Origin: an uncultured Coriobacteriaceae bacterium
GTDB lineage: Bacteria; Actinomycetota; Coriobacteriia; Coriobacteriales; Coriobacteriaceae
Reading direction: 5' to 3'
Assembly: GCA_949287085.1 (NCBI GenBank)
Contig: CASEER010000011.1
Location: 1 to 39,046, forward strand
Length of the DNA: 39,046 nucleotides
Each line of letters opens with the position of its first letter. The stretch's first letter is position 1. Both the position numbers and the translations under genes were made by a program. The notes beneath the pieces were generated by a model that saw nothing but the letters and a program-made list of their open reading frames with translations, was not told the origin of the DNA and did not search any database. Positions 25,348-34,855 of the stretch are shown one piece after another.

Positions 25348-26664
25348 CCCTGCGGCCCAGGAACCCGGTTCCAGTGGGCCATGGGGCCATCGTTTTTCAG
25401 CTAGGAAATCCACCGCGTACTGGGCGGCGAGCATGGCCCCCTTCACGAGCACGCTCTCGTCCACCCGGTAAAAGCAGGAGTGCTGGGCAAAGGTCACACC
25501 TGCGGCGGGATTGCGCGTGCCCACAAAGGCAAGCACGCCGGGAACGTGCTGCAGATAGCACGAAAAGTCCTCGCCCGAGAGGGTTCCCTGGTAGTGGCCA
25601 ACGGCATCGGGCCCCAGCACTTGTTTGACGGCTTGGGTGCACCGCGCCGAGGCCGCCGCGTCGTTGACCACCGCGCCATGCGCCACCGTGTAGGATGAGA
25701 GCTCCGCTTCAGCACCGAGCGCGGCGGCGGTGTGTTGCGCAATGCGCGCGATGAGGGCGGGCATGGCGTCGTGCGCACGCGCGCTATAGGTGCGCACCGT
25801 GCCCGTAAGATAGGCAGTGCCTGCGATAACGTTGCGTGCCGTACCGCCGTGCAGCTCGCCCACGGTCACCACCGCGGGCTCATAGGGGCTGAGGTCGCGG
25901 CTCACGATGGTTTGCAGGTTGTTCACGATTTCGGCGGCGGCCACGATGGCATCGGCCCCGCGCTGCGGCATGGCGCCGTGGCACGAGGTCCCGCGCACGT
26001 CGATGCGAAACCAATCGGTGTTGGCCATGCGCGGCCCGGGCTCGCACGAGATCGTGCCCGCATCAACCTCGCTCCAAATATGAGCTGCATAGGCGCCGTC
26101 CACGCCGTCGAGCACGCCCGCGTCGATCATCATCTGCGCGCCACGGCCGTTTTCTTCCGACGGCTGAAACACGGCACGCACCTCGCCGTGCAGGGCGTCG
26201 CGCATCTGGCTGAGGATGCGGAGCGCGCCAAGCTGCATGGCAATATGGCAATCGTGGCCGCAAGCATGCATGACGCCGTCTTGCTTGCTGGCAAACGGCA
26301 CGTTGGTGCGTTCGGTTACGGCAAGCGCGTCAATATCCGCGCGCATGAGCAAGCGCCGGCGCGGCGTGCCATCGGGTCTATAGGCGTCGGACGCGGTGCC
26401 GGCAAGGGTGGCCACGAGCCCCGTTTCGAGCGGGCGCTCGTAGGGGATGCCCATTGCGTCAAGCTCGTGGGCGATTGCCTCGGTCGTACGGTATTCCTGC
26501 AGGCTGAGCTCGGGATGTTCATGGAATTGCCGTCGCTCCGCAATGATGTAGGGCTCAAATTCCTGTCCGAGCGCGCGGATCGCGGCGGTAATGTCAAGCT
26601 CGGGTGCCTGTTCGCACGCGCATCCATTTGTGCGGCTATCCGGATTCTGTTCAACCTGCTCCAT
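25345..26664 (-). CDS. M20D-family amidohydrolase (N-acyl amino acid hydrolase type)
   Basis: A 439-aa metal-dependent hydrolase that removes acyl groups from amino acids or small peptides (hippurate/IAA-amino-acid hydrolase group). Read leftwards from ATG 26664 behind GGTGAGGAG. Motifs in order: RRQFHEHPELSLQEYRT, LLMRADIDAL, MHACGHDCHIAM (metal Cys and His), FQPSEENGRGAQMM (Glu-Glu), HIWSE, HGGTARNVIAG, LSGEDFSCYL and QHSCFYRVDE (final metal His). All metal ligands are present and there is no signal peptide, so it should act in the cytoplasm. A likely -10 (TACTAT, complement of 26695-26700) lies upstream. The stop codon falls in a tandem repeat. Confidence 0.93.
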   Translation of the reverse strand: MEQVEQNPDSRTNGCACEQAPELDITAAIRALGQEFEPYIIAERRQFHEHPELSLQEYRTTEAIAHELDAMGIPYERPLETGLVATLAGTASDAYRPDGTPRRRLLMRADIDALAVTERTNVPFASKQDGVMHACGHDCHIAMQLGALRILSQMRDALHGEVRAVFQPSEENGRGAQMMIDAGVLDGVDGAYAAHIWSEVDAGTISCEPGPRMANTDWFRIDVRGTSCHGAMPQRGADAIVAAAEIVNNLQTIVSRDLSPYEPAVVTVGELHGGTARNVIAGTAYLTGTVRTYSARAHDAMPALIARIAQHTAAALGAEAELSSYTVAHGAVVNDAAASARCTQAVKQVLGPDAVGHYQGTLSGEDFSCYLQHVPGVLAFVGTRNPAAGVTFAQHSCFYRVDESVLVKGAMLAAQYAVDFLAEKRWPHGPLEPGSWAAG

Positions 26665-26845
26665 CGTGTCTCCTCACCGGGGTCTTCTGGCTCTATAGTA
26701 CGCGCATCGCTCCGTGCACGGGCGGGTGTTTGCGGGACGCGCCTCAATTCGGCACGCGGCGGTACATGCTCCCCGCCATCGGCGCGGTACAGGAAGGGCG
26801 CTCAAGAAATCTAAGTGTCAATTCATAAGATTTTTTGACTTCGAG

Positions 26846-26874
26846 TTGTATAAGTCCTGACAGGTGGGTACTAT
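26846..26874 (+). promoter_or_regulatory. Promoter of groES-groEL
   Basis: TTGTAT (26846-26851), a 17-bp spacer and TACTAT (26869-26874). An inverted GACTT (26837-26841)/AAGTC (26852-26856) overlaps the -35. No CIRCE element (TTAGCACTC-N9-GAGTGCTAA) is present. A hairpin GCGGGC (26904-26909)/GCCCGC (26919-26924) lies in the leader. Confidence 0.55.
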
Positions 26875-26949
26875 TCACTGCGTACGTTAAAGGACATGGT
26901 GCTGCGGGCGCGCAAACAGCCCGCGCAACCGGTGAAGGAGGAACCTTCT

Positions 26950-27237
26950 ATGAGTCTTAAGCCGCTTGGTGATCGCGTTTTGATCAAGCCCGAGGCCGCG
27001 GAGCAGAAGACCGCGTCCGGCCTGTATATTGCGAGCAACGCTCAGGAGAAGCCGCAGCGTGGCGAGATTATCGCGGTGGGCGAGGGCAAGCTCAACGACA
27101 GCGGCGAGCGCCTGCCCATGGACGTGAAGCCCGGTGACAAGGTCATCTATGGCAAGTTTGGCGGCAACGAGGTCAAGATCGACGGCGAGGAGTACCTCCT
27201 CATGCGCGCCGATGACATCTACGCGGTAATCGAGTAA
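26950..27237 (+). CDS. groES: Co-chaperonin GroES
   Basis: A 95-aa lid of the GroEL folding chamber. ATG 26950 lies behind AAGGAGGAA. Conserved features: LKPLGDRVLIKPEAAEQKT, the mobile loop SGLYIASNAQEKPQRGEI, VAVGEG-like IIAVGEGK, DKVIYGKFGGNEVKIDGEEY and LLMRADDIYAVIE. It is followed by groEL at 63 bp, the usual bicistronic order. Confidence 0.98.
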   Translation: MSLKPLGDRVLIKPEAAEQKTASGLYIASNAQEKPQRGEIIAVGEGKLNDSGERLPMDVKPGDKVIYGKFGGNEVKIDGEEYLLMRADDIYAVIE

Positions 27238-27285
27238 CTCACCCGCAACCTCACTGCTGGTAACCAGGTAACACACCGTATGTAA

Positions 27286-28938
<1,653 letters not shown>

Positions 28939-28961
28939 TCGCGAGTCCTAGAACTCCCGAC

Positions 28962-29054
28962 GGGAAGCCCCCGGTTTTCTCCTTCGCTGGTCCTCGCAGC
29001 TCGGCAGAGCCGAGCTGCTGCGGAAGCGCTCAGGAGAATAACCGGGGGCTTCCC
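28962..29054. terminator. Large 93-nt palindrome between groEL and the FAD gene
   Basis: A perfect 15-bp outer stem pairs 28962-28976 with 29040-29054. After a one-base bulge (29039) seven more pairs join 28977-28983 with 29032-29038. At the tip, GCAGCTCGGC (28996-29005) pairs with GCCGAGCTGC (29009-29018) around an AGA loop. It sits between convergent genes and could terminate both, though no long T-tract follows on either strand. Confidence 0.6.
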
Positions 29055-29144
29055 TGCGTTTACGGGCTCGTGGGGGGTGTAGGGGATGAGAGGGGCTTGG
29101 GGGCCTCGCGCTGCGCGCATCGGCCCGTGCGGCGGGCGCTCTTC

Positions 29145-30539
29145 CTACAGCTCCTCTGCTAGGTAGCCACCCATGAGGTAGCCCATGACGCTTGCCATCA
29201 TGAGTCCGCGCGTCCACCCGCTTGAGTCGCCCAGGCAGTGCAGGCCGCGCACGTTGGTGGCGAAGCGCTCGTCCATGCGAACGCGGTTGCTGTAGAACTT
29301 GAGCTCTGGAGCGTAGAGCAGCGTCTCGGCCGAGGCGAAGCCGGGGATGGCCTGGTCGACGGCGAGCATGAAGTTCACGATTGAGGTCATGGTGCGGTAG
29401 GGCAGCGCGCTTGTGATATCGCCCGCCACGGCGTCCACGAGGGTGGGCTTGATGTTCGAGCGCGAGAGCTCCTTTTTCCAGGTGCGCTTGCCGTCTAGGA
29501 TGTCGCCAAAGCGTTGGACGAGGATGTGTCCGTCTCCGAGCATGTTGCAGAGGCGCCCAACATTTTGGGCGTATGCGATGGGTTGGTTGAACGGCTCACG
29601 GAAATTGTGCGTCACGAGCACGGCTAGGTTGGTATTCTCGCTCTTGCGCTCTTTGTACGAATGGCCGTTCACCACCGCCAGGCCGCCATCATAGTTCTCC
29701 TGGCTTACAAAGCCACCAGGGTTTTGGCAGAACGTGCGCACCTTGTTGCGGAAGGGGTTGGGATAGCCGATAAGCTTGCTCTCGTAGAGCACGTCGTTCA
29801 CGCGCTCCATCACCTCGTTGCGCACCTCGACGCGCACGCCCATATCAACGGCGCCCGGAACATGGTCGATGCCGTGCTCGGAGCAAAGGTGCTCGAGCCA
29901 ATCCGCTCCGCGGCGGCCCGTTGCCACGATAACGCGCTCGGCGTCAATGCGCAACGCCCCCTCGGGTCCTTCGGCGACGACGCCTCGGCACGCGCCATCC
30001 TCAATGATAAGATCGTGGCAGTCGGTGTTGAACACGACCTCTACGCCTCGGTCAATGAGGTCCCGCTCGATTCGCCCATAGATTTCCTGGGCTTTCTCGG
30101 TTCCGAGGTGCCGGATGGGGCAGTCGACGAGTTTAAGTCCGGCTTGGATCGCTCGCAGGCGAATCTTACGTACAGATTCCGGCGCATCGACCCCCTCGAC
30201 GTGCTCATCGGCACCAAACGCAAGATAGATGCCATCGACTTCGTTGATGGTCTTTTGGGCAAGGTCGCACCCAATGAGCTCGGGAAGATCGCCGCCCACC
30301 TCGTGCGAGAGAGACAGCTTTCCATCCGAGAATGCGCCGGCCCCAGAAAACCCCGTGGTGATGCGGCACGGGCTGCACTGAACGCAGCGGCCTGCACGCG
30401 CTTTGGGGCATGAGCGCTTTTCGATGGGCAGGCCCTTCTCAACCATGACGATGTGAAGCTGCGGGCGCTCGCGTATGAGCCTGAGCGCCGTGAAGATGCC
30501 CGAAGGCCCAGCTCCAACGATGGCTACATCTGCTTGCAT
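29145..30539 (-). CDS. FAD-dependent oxidoreductase of the COG2509 type
   Basis: A 464-aa flavoprotein of a widespread uncharacterised family. The start at 30539 is set by AGGAAGGA. The N-terminal Rossmann fold is ADVAIVGAGPSGIFTALRL. A Cys-rich stretch follows: KRSCPKARAGRCVQCSPC, then TTGFSGAGAFSDGKLSL, which is the hallmark of this family and may hold a metal or Fe-S site. A second FAD-binding segment has VIVATGRRGADWL, and the C-terminus has LGDSSGWTRGLMMASVMGY, the final FAD contact. Substrate and pathway are unknown. It is convergent with groEL and divergent from the PTS regulator. Confidence 0.88.
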   Translation of the reverse strand: MQADVAIVGAGPSGIFTALRLIRERPQLHIVMVEKGLPIEKRSCPKARAGRCVQCSPCRITTGFSGAGAFSDGKLSLSHEVGGDLPELIGCDLAQKTINEVDGIYLAFGADEHVEGVDAPESVRKIRLRAIQAGLKLVDCPIRHLGTEKAQEIYGRIERDLIDRGVEVVFNTDCHDLIIEDGACRGVVAEGPEGALRIDAERVIVATGRRGADWLEHLCSEHGIDHVPGAVDMGVRVEVRNEVMERVNDVLYESKLIGYPNPFRNKVRTFCQNPGGFVSQENYDGGLAVVNGHSYKERKSENTNLAVLVTHNFREPFNQPIAYAQNVGRLCNMLGDGHILVQRFGDILDGKRTWKKELSRSNIKPTLVDAVAGDITSALPYRTMTSIVNFMLAVDQAIPGFASAETLLYAPELKFYSNRVRMDERFATNVRGLHCLGDSSGWTRGLMMASVMGYLMGGYLAEEL

Positions 30540-30755
30540 GGCAATCCTTCCTGTGCGTTTCGTTTTGCCAGTGTGATACTCTAACGTTGCCGCCGGCTCG
30601 CCACAAGGGCGCCCGTACTTCCCGCCGAGCAGGTGTGCCAAATAAAAATGCAGGTAAAGGCCATTCTTATATACACATTGCCACGAACGCGGCATAGCCT
30701 GTGATAGAGTCGGGAACGTGCGCCCCGTAGGATGAAGCTGTCGAGGGGGGGGTTA

Positions 30756-32744
30756 GTGAAGGCGGTCGAACTCGTAACATATCTGAATGAGCGCGAGGCT
30801 GCATCGATTGATGAGCTGACGTCCGAGTTCGAGGTGAGCGCTCGCACGGTGCGCCTGCACATTCAACGCACCAACGAGATGCTCGAAGGCCTTGCCCACA
30901 TCTCCTACACGCGCAAGCAGGGTGGCTATGTGCTCTCTGTAACCAACGAAGAGGGCTTCAGCGAATGGTTGGACCGCATGCACCGCTTCGGCGACCTCGA
31001 CGGCAGCGCCTCAGAGAAGCGCATCACCTATCTCATCAATGATTTGCTCATGCGCGACGATTGGGTGACCGTTGCGAGCATGGCCCAGGTTCTCTACGTG
31101 TCGCCTCAGAGCATTTCGAAGGACCTGAAAGCTGTGGAGGCAAAGCTCGGCGAGTACGACCTGGCGCTCGAGAAGCGTCCGCGCTACGGCGTGCGCGTTC
31201 GAGGCTCCGAGCTCAACCGCCGCCTCTGCCTTGCAAGTATCGCAACGGAAGGCGTGATTGGCTCGAATCCGTTCGGCGATGAAACGGTTCCCCAGGTGGT
31301 GAAGACCATCGCCGGTTGCATCGAACGGGCGCTCGAGGAGCATCCGGTCTACATGAGCATGCTCGCTTTCCAGAATCTCGTAGTGCATCTTATGGTCGCG
31401 TTCTATCGCATCAAAGAGGATTGCCTGATCCTTCTCGATGACGAGACGCTCGATCGCATTCGCCTCACGCCCGAGTTTGCCGCAGCCAGAAGCGTTGCCA
31501 AACAGCTCGATGGGGCCTTTGGCATCATCCTGCCCGAATCGGAGGTCGCCTACATCGCCATTCACCTCGCGGGAAAGAAGAGCATCATTCCCGAGGAGAG
31601 CGCCGCTGCCGGTGCTTCTTCTGCCGGGGGAGGCCATGCGGGCGCCGAGGGCTCCCATGATGGCGCGAGGGGCGCTGCACCCCACGACGCTCGCGGGGTC
31701 ATCATTCCCGATGAGGTGTGGAACGTGGTCACCGAGATACTCGACCGCGTGTGGGAGCTCTTCCATTTCGATTTTCGCGACGATCTTGAGCTGCGCATGA
31801 ACCTTGCTCGGCACATCGTTCCCTTGGTTACGCGCCTGCGCTTCAATATGAGCATCGATAACCCGCTGCTTTCGGATATCAAGACGAGGTTCCCGCTCGC
31901 CTTCGCGATGGCGCTCGATGCTGCCGACGTGCTCGGTAGGCATTACGGCACCACACTCTCTCAGGCGGAGACGGGCTATATCGCCCTTGCGTTCGCGCTT
32001 GCTCTTGACCGCTTGCGCGAGGAGGGGCCGCGCCGCAACGTTGTGGTGGTGTGCGCCTCGGGGCTCGGGACCTCACGGTTGCTCGAACATGCGATCAGGA
32101 GACAGTTCGGCGATCGCATCGATAAGGTGGTACCCTGCGACGCCCTGCATGTCGAGGCGATGGACTTCACCGGCTTCGACTACATCTTCACGACGGTCCC
32201 CCTCGAGGGCGAGTTCCCGATTCCCGTGCAGGAGATCCACTCATTCTTGAACGAGGTTGACGTGCGGCAGATTAACGAGCTGCTTCGTGCTTCGGCAGAT
32301 ATGGGTGCGGGGCTCTTCGACCCGGCCTGGTTCGACCCCCATCTCGATGCGGAGACGCCCCATGAGGCTATCTGCGGCCTCGCCGAGCTCATGGTCGAGC
32401 GCGCGGGGGCACCCGCCGAGCTCGTGGAGCTCGCATTGGAGCGCGAGAGCGCCGCATCAACCGCTTTCGGTAGCGGTCTAGCGCTCCCTCATCCCATACG
32501 TTCTCTGCCCGGACCCACGAAGGTGTGCGCAGGCATTCCCAACCGCCCCATCCGTTGGGGTGACAAGGATGTTGAGCTGGTGCTGCTTGTAGCGATCGGC
32601 GACGACGGCCGCAACGCGCTGGATTGGTTCTTCTCGCGTATGGCCGAGTTGCTATCTCACGAAGAGCGCGTGAAGCGCATCGTGGACGATCGAAGTTTTG
32701 AAGTGATGATGCAGGAAATCGCCCATGGCGAGGAAAGGAGCTGA
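30756..32744 (+). CDS. PRD-containing PTS transcriptional activator (LicR/ManR type)
   Basis: A 662-aa DNA-binding activator controlled by PTS phosphorylation. GTG 30756 after GAGGGGGGGG is preferred; ATG 30732 would add 8 residues. Order: helix-turn-helix domains (about 1-165), PRD1 (about 170-280), a Gly/Ala/His-rich linker (about 284-315), PRD2 (about 320-420), an EIIB-like domain with VVCASGLGTSRLL (Cys433) and an EIIA-like domain with FGSGLALPHPI (His579). PRD1 keeps both His sites (LVVHLM and YIAIHLAG). PRD2 keeps ARHIVPL but reads GYIALAFALALDR with Ala412 where YIALHF is usual. It leads the PTS operon by 2 bp and should activate it. No antiterminator hairpin lies in the leader, fitting a DNA-binding role. 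Confidence 0.92.
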   Translation: MKAVELVTYLNEREAASIDELTSEFEVSARTVRLHIQRTNEMLEGLAHISYTRKQGGYVLSVTNEEGFSEWLDRMHRFGDLDGSASEKRITYLINDLLMRDDWVTVASMAQVLYVSPQSISKDLKAVEAKLGEYDLALEKRPRYGVRVRGSELNRRLCLASIATEGVIGSNPFGDETVPQVVKTIAGCIERALEEHPVYMSMLAFQNLVVHLMVAFYRIKEDCLILLDDETLDRIRLTPEFAAARSVAKQLDGAFGIILPESEVAYIAIHLAGKKSIIPEESAAAGASSAGGGHAGAEGSHDGARGAAPHDARGVIIPDEVWNVVTEILDRVWELFHFDFRDDLELRMNLARHIVPLVTRLRFNMSIDNPLLSDIKTRFPLAFAMALDAADVLGRHYGTTLSQAETGYIALAFALALDRLREEGPRRNVVVVCASGLGTSRLLEHAIRRQFGDRIDKVVPCDALHVEAMDFTGFDYIFTTVPLEGEFPIPVQEIHSFLNEVDVRQINELLRASADMGAGLFDPAWFDPHLDAETPHEAICGLAELMVERAGAPAELVELALERESAASTAFGSGLALPHPIRSLPGPTKVCAGIPNRPIRWGDKDVELVLLVAIGDDGRNALDWFFSRMAELLSHEERVKRIVDDRSFEVMMQEIAHGEERS

Positions 32745-32746
32745 GC

Positions 32747-33100
32747 ATGTCTGAAGAAAAGCGGAGCATGGAGGCGCAGCAGGTCGGGGGGCAGGATGTT
32801 GAGCTCATCCCGTTCGCGCTCATCGCCGATGCCGGCGAGGCCAAGAGCCTTGCGTTCATGGCGCTGAACGAGGCCAAACAGGGTAACTTCGAAGCGTGCG
32901 ATGACTATATGAAGCAGTCGGATGAGGCCTATCTGCGTGCGCACAATACGCAGACCGAGATTCTGGTCAAGGAGGCAAACGGCGAGCACATGCCTGTAAA
33001 CGTCATGCTCGTTCATGCCCAGGACCATCTCATGACCTCGAACCTCGCGCGCGAGCTCATTCGCGAGCTTATCGAGCTGTATCGCGTCCGCAACGCGTAG
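32747..33100 (+). CDS. celC: PTS lactose/cellobiose-class EIIA
   Basis: A 117-aa all-helical phosphotransfer protein that takes phosphate from HPr and passes it to the EIIB. ATG 32747 follows AGGAAAGGAG. The phospho-histidine is His90 in VMLVHAQDHLM, with the trimer-core Asp93 close by. Other family traits are ADAGEAKSLAFMALNEAKQGNFEACDDY (as two parts: AKSLAFMALNEAK and GNFEACDDY). An acidic N-terminal tail of about 18 residues precedes the domain. It is second in the operon; the substrate (cellobiose, other beta-glucosides or lactose) is not fixed by this subunit. Confidence 0.94.
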   Translation: MSEEKRSMEAQQVGGQDVELIPFALIADAGEAKSLAFMALNEAKQGNFEACDDYMKQSDEAYLRAHNTQTEILVKEANGEHMPVNVMLVHAQDHLMTSNLARELIRELIELYRVRNA

Positions 33101-33151
33101 CCACTTGTCGTAATGCTGGCGGCATGCCGGCAGGGGACCCAGGGAGGGGAC

Positions 33152-34567
33152 ATGGACACTACCGCACCGTTTTTCTGGGGGAGCGCGACTGCTTCCTACC
33201 AGTGTGAAGGAGCCTGGCAGGAGGGCGGGAAGGCCGAATCGATGTGGGATCGCTACCTGCATGAAAACGATTTGGAGAATGGCGATGTGGCGAGCGACCA
33301 CTACCACCGCTACCGTGAGGACATCGAGACCATGGCGAAAGGTGGCCAGAACGCCTATCGTTTCTCGCTCTCGTGGCCCCGCATCATCAAGAATCGCGAG
33401 GGTGAGGTCAACGAGGAAGGCATTGCCTTCTACAACAGCCTGATTGATACCTGCCATGAGTTCGGTGTCGAGCCCTTCGTAACCATCTACCATTGGGACC
33501 TTCCGCAGTACTGGGAGGATGAGGGCGGCTGGCTGAACGAGGAGACGGCGCACGCCTTCGAGCACTATGCACGCGTCTGCTTCGATCGCTTCGGCGACCG
33601 CGTACGCTATTGGGCGACCTTCAACGAGCCTAAGTGGTTCGTCATGAGCGGGTACCTCATCGGTAACTATCCGCCCGCCCTGCAGGATCCCGAGAAGTGC
33701 GCGCACGCAGCGTTCAACGTCATGTATGCGTCGGCGCTCGGCGTGAAGGCGTTCCGCGCGGGCGGTTATGAGGGTTCTATCGGCATCGTGCACAGCTTTG
33801 GGCCCGTCGACGGCGTGGATGACACCATCGAGACCAAGATTGCCATGCGATTCGCCGACAACTACGCAAATAACTGGATTCTCGATACCGCCGCTACAGG
33901 CGAGCTTCCCATCGATTTGCTCACCGACCTCAACCGTCGCTTTGACCTTTCGTATATAACGCCCGATAAGCTTCAGGCGCTTCGCGAGGGTACCGTCGAC
34001 TTCCTGGGTCTCAACTATTACTCGCGCGTGCTCGTGCGGCCCTATACCGATGGCGAGACCCAGCTCGTGGTGAACAACTCCGGCTCGGCCTTCAAGGGGT
34101 CCCAGCGCGTGGTGATCAAGGGCTGGTTCGAGCAGGTGCTCGACGATCCCAACATGCAGACGACTGAGTGGGGCACCGAGATTTATCCCGACGGCCTGCG
34201 TCGTGGCCTCATTGAAGTGACGCGTCGCTACCATCTGCCCATCTACATCACGGAGAACGGCATCGGCGTGGCCGAGGATGTGAGCCAGGGCGAGGTCCAG
34301 GACGATTATCGCATCGCCTTTATGAAAGATCATATCGCCGCCATCAAGGCTGCCCAGGAAGCTGGGGCCGACGTACGCGGTTATTTCGTATGGAGCACCT
34401 TCGACCTGTATTCATGGAAGAACGGGTGCCGCAAGCGCTATGGGCTTGTCGCGGTTGACTTCGAGAACGGGTACACCCGTACCCCCAAGAAGAGCTACCG
34501 CTGGTATCGCGATTTCATCGCGGGCGAGCAGACTGGAAAACCCTATCAGGAGGAGGGGCAACGATGA
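33152..34567 (+). CDS. GH1 6-phospho-beta-glycosidase
   Basis: A 471-aa cytoplasmic enzyme that hydrolyses the phosphorylated disaccharide delivered by the PTS. ATG 33152 lies after GGGAGGGGA; a 5' extension to 33113 is rejected. The acid/base is Glu159 in TFNEPKW and the nucleophile Glu368 in YITENGIG. The 6-phosphate pocket is shown by Ser421, Lys428 and Tyr430 in DLYSWKNGCRKRYGL, the Ser-Lys-Tyr set of phospho-specific GH1 enzymes. Trp422 after that Ser resembles phospho-beta-galactosidase LacG, while HWDLPQ is beta-glucosidase-like, so the sugar is open. Its stop overlaps the EIIB start (ATGA). Confidence 0.93.
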   Translation: MDTTAPFFWGSATASYQCEGAWQEGGKAESMWDRYLHENDLENGDVASDHYHRYREDIETMAKGGQNAYRFSLSWPRIIKNREGEVNEEGIAFYNSLIDTCHEFGVEPFVTIYHWDLPQYWEDEGGWLNEETAHAFEHYARVCFDRFGDRVRYWATFNEPKWFVMSGYLIGNYPPALQDPEKCAHAAFNVMYASALGVKAFRAGGYEGSIGIVHSFGPVDGVDDTIETKIAMRFADNYANNWILDTAATGELPIDLLTDLNRRFDLSYITPDKLQALREGTVDFLGLNYYSRVLVRPYTDGETQLVVNNSGSAFKGSQRVVIKGWFEQVLDDPNMQTTEWGTEIYPDGLRRGLIEVTRRYHLPIYITENGIGVAEDVSQGEVQDDYRIAFMKDHIAAIKAAQEAGADVRGYFVWSTFDLYSWKNGCRKRYGLVAVDFENGYTRTPKKSYRWYRDFIAGEQTGKPYQEEGQR

Positions 34568-34854
34568 GAAAAGTCATGTTGGTGTGCAACGCTGGGATGT
34601 CCACTGGCATCATGGCAAAGAAGATCGAGGAGGCGAGCGCGGGCACCCTGGAGGTCGCTGCCTACGGCGAGGCTGAGTTCGAAGACCATCTCGAGGGCGT
34701 CGAGATGATTCTCGTGGGGCCGCAGATTCGCTATCTCGTTCCCAACATTCAGGCCAAGGTGTCGTGTCCGGTGGATTCCATCGCTCCGCAGCACTACGGC
34801 GTTATGAACGGCAAGGCTGTCTATCAGCAGATCATCGATTGTATCGGAGCCTAA
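34564..34854 (+). CDS. celA: PTS lactose/cellobiose-class EIIB
   Basis: A 96-aa cytoplasmic protein that passes phosphate from EIIA to the sugar in EIIC. ATG 34564 overlaps the previous gene by 4 bp, with GGAGGAGG just ahead. The phospho-cysteine is Cys8 in VMLVCNAGMSTGIMAKKI, the P-loop of the family; the fold finishes with VDSIAPQHYGVMNGKAV. It is coupled to the glycosidase and followed by EIIC after one base. Confidence 0.95.
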   Translation: MRKVMLVCNAGMSTGIMAKKIEEASAGTLEVAAYGEAEFEDHLEGVEMILVGPQIRYLVPNIQAKVSCPVDSIAPQHYGVMNGKAVYQQIIDCIGA

Positions 34855-34855
34855 T

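Noticed and set aside
25345..26814. Plus-strand open frame across the M20 region
   Set aside because: The minus strand shows every metal-ligand motif of the M20 family; the plus-strand frame is a shadow.
30540..30755. RAT antiterminator site before the PRD regulator
   Set aside because: No terminator-overlapping hairpin is present, and the regulator has DNA-binding helix-turn-helix domains rather than a CAT RNA-binding domain.
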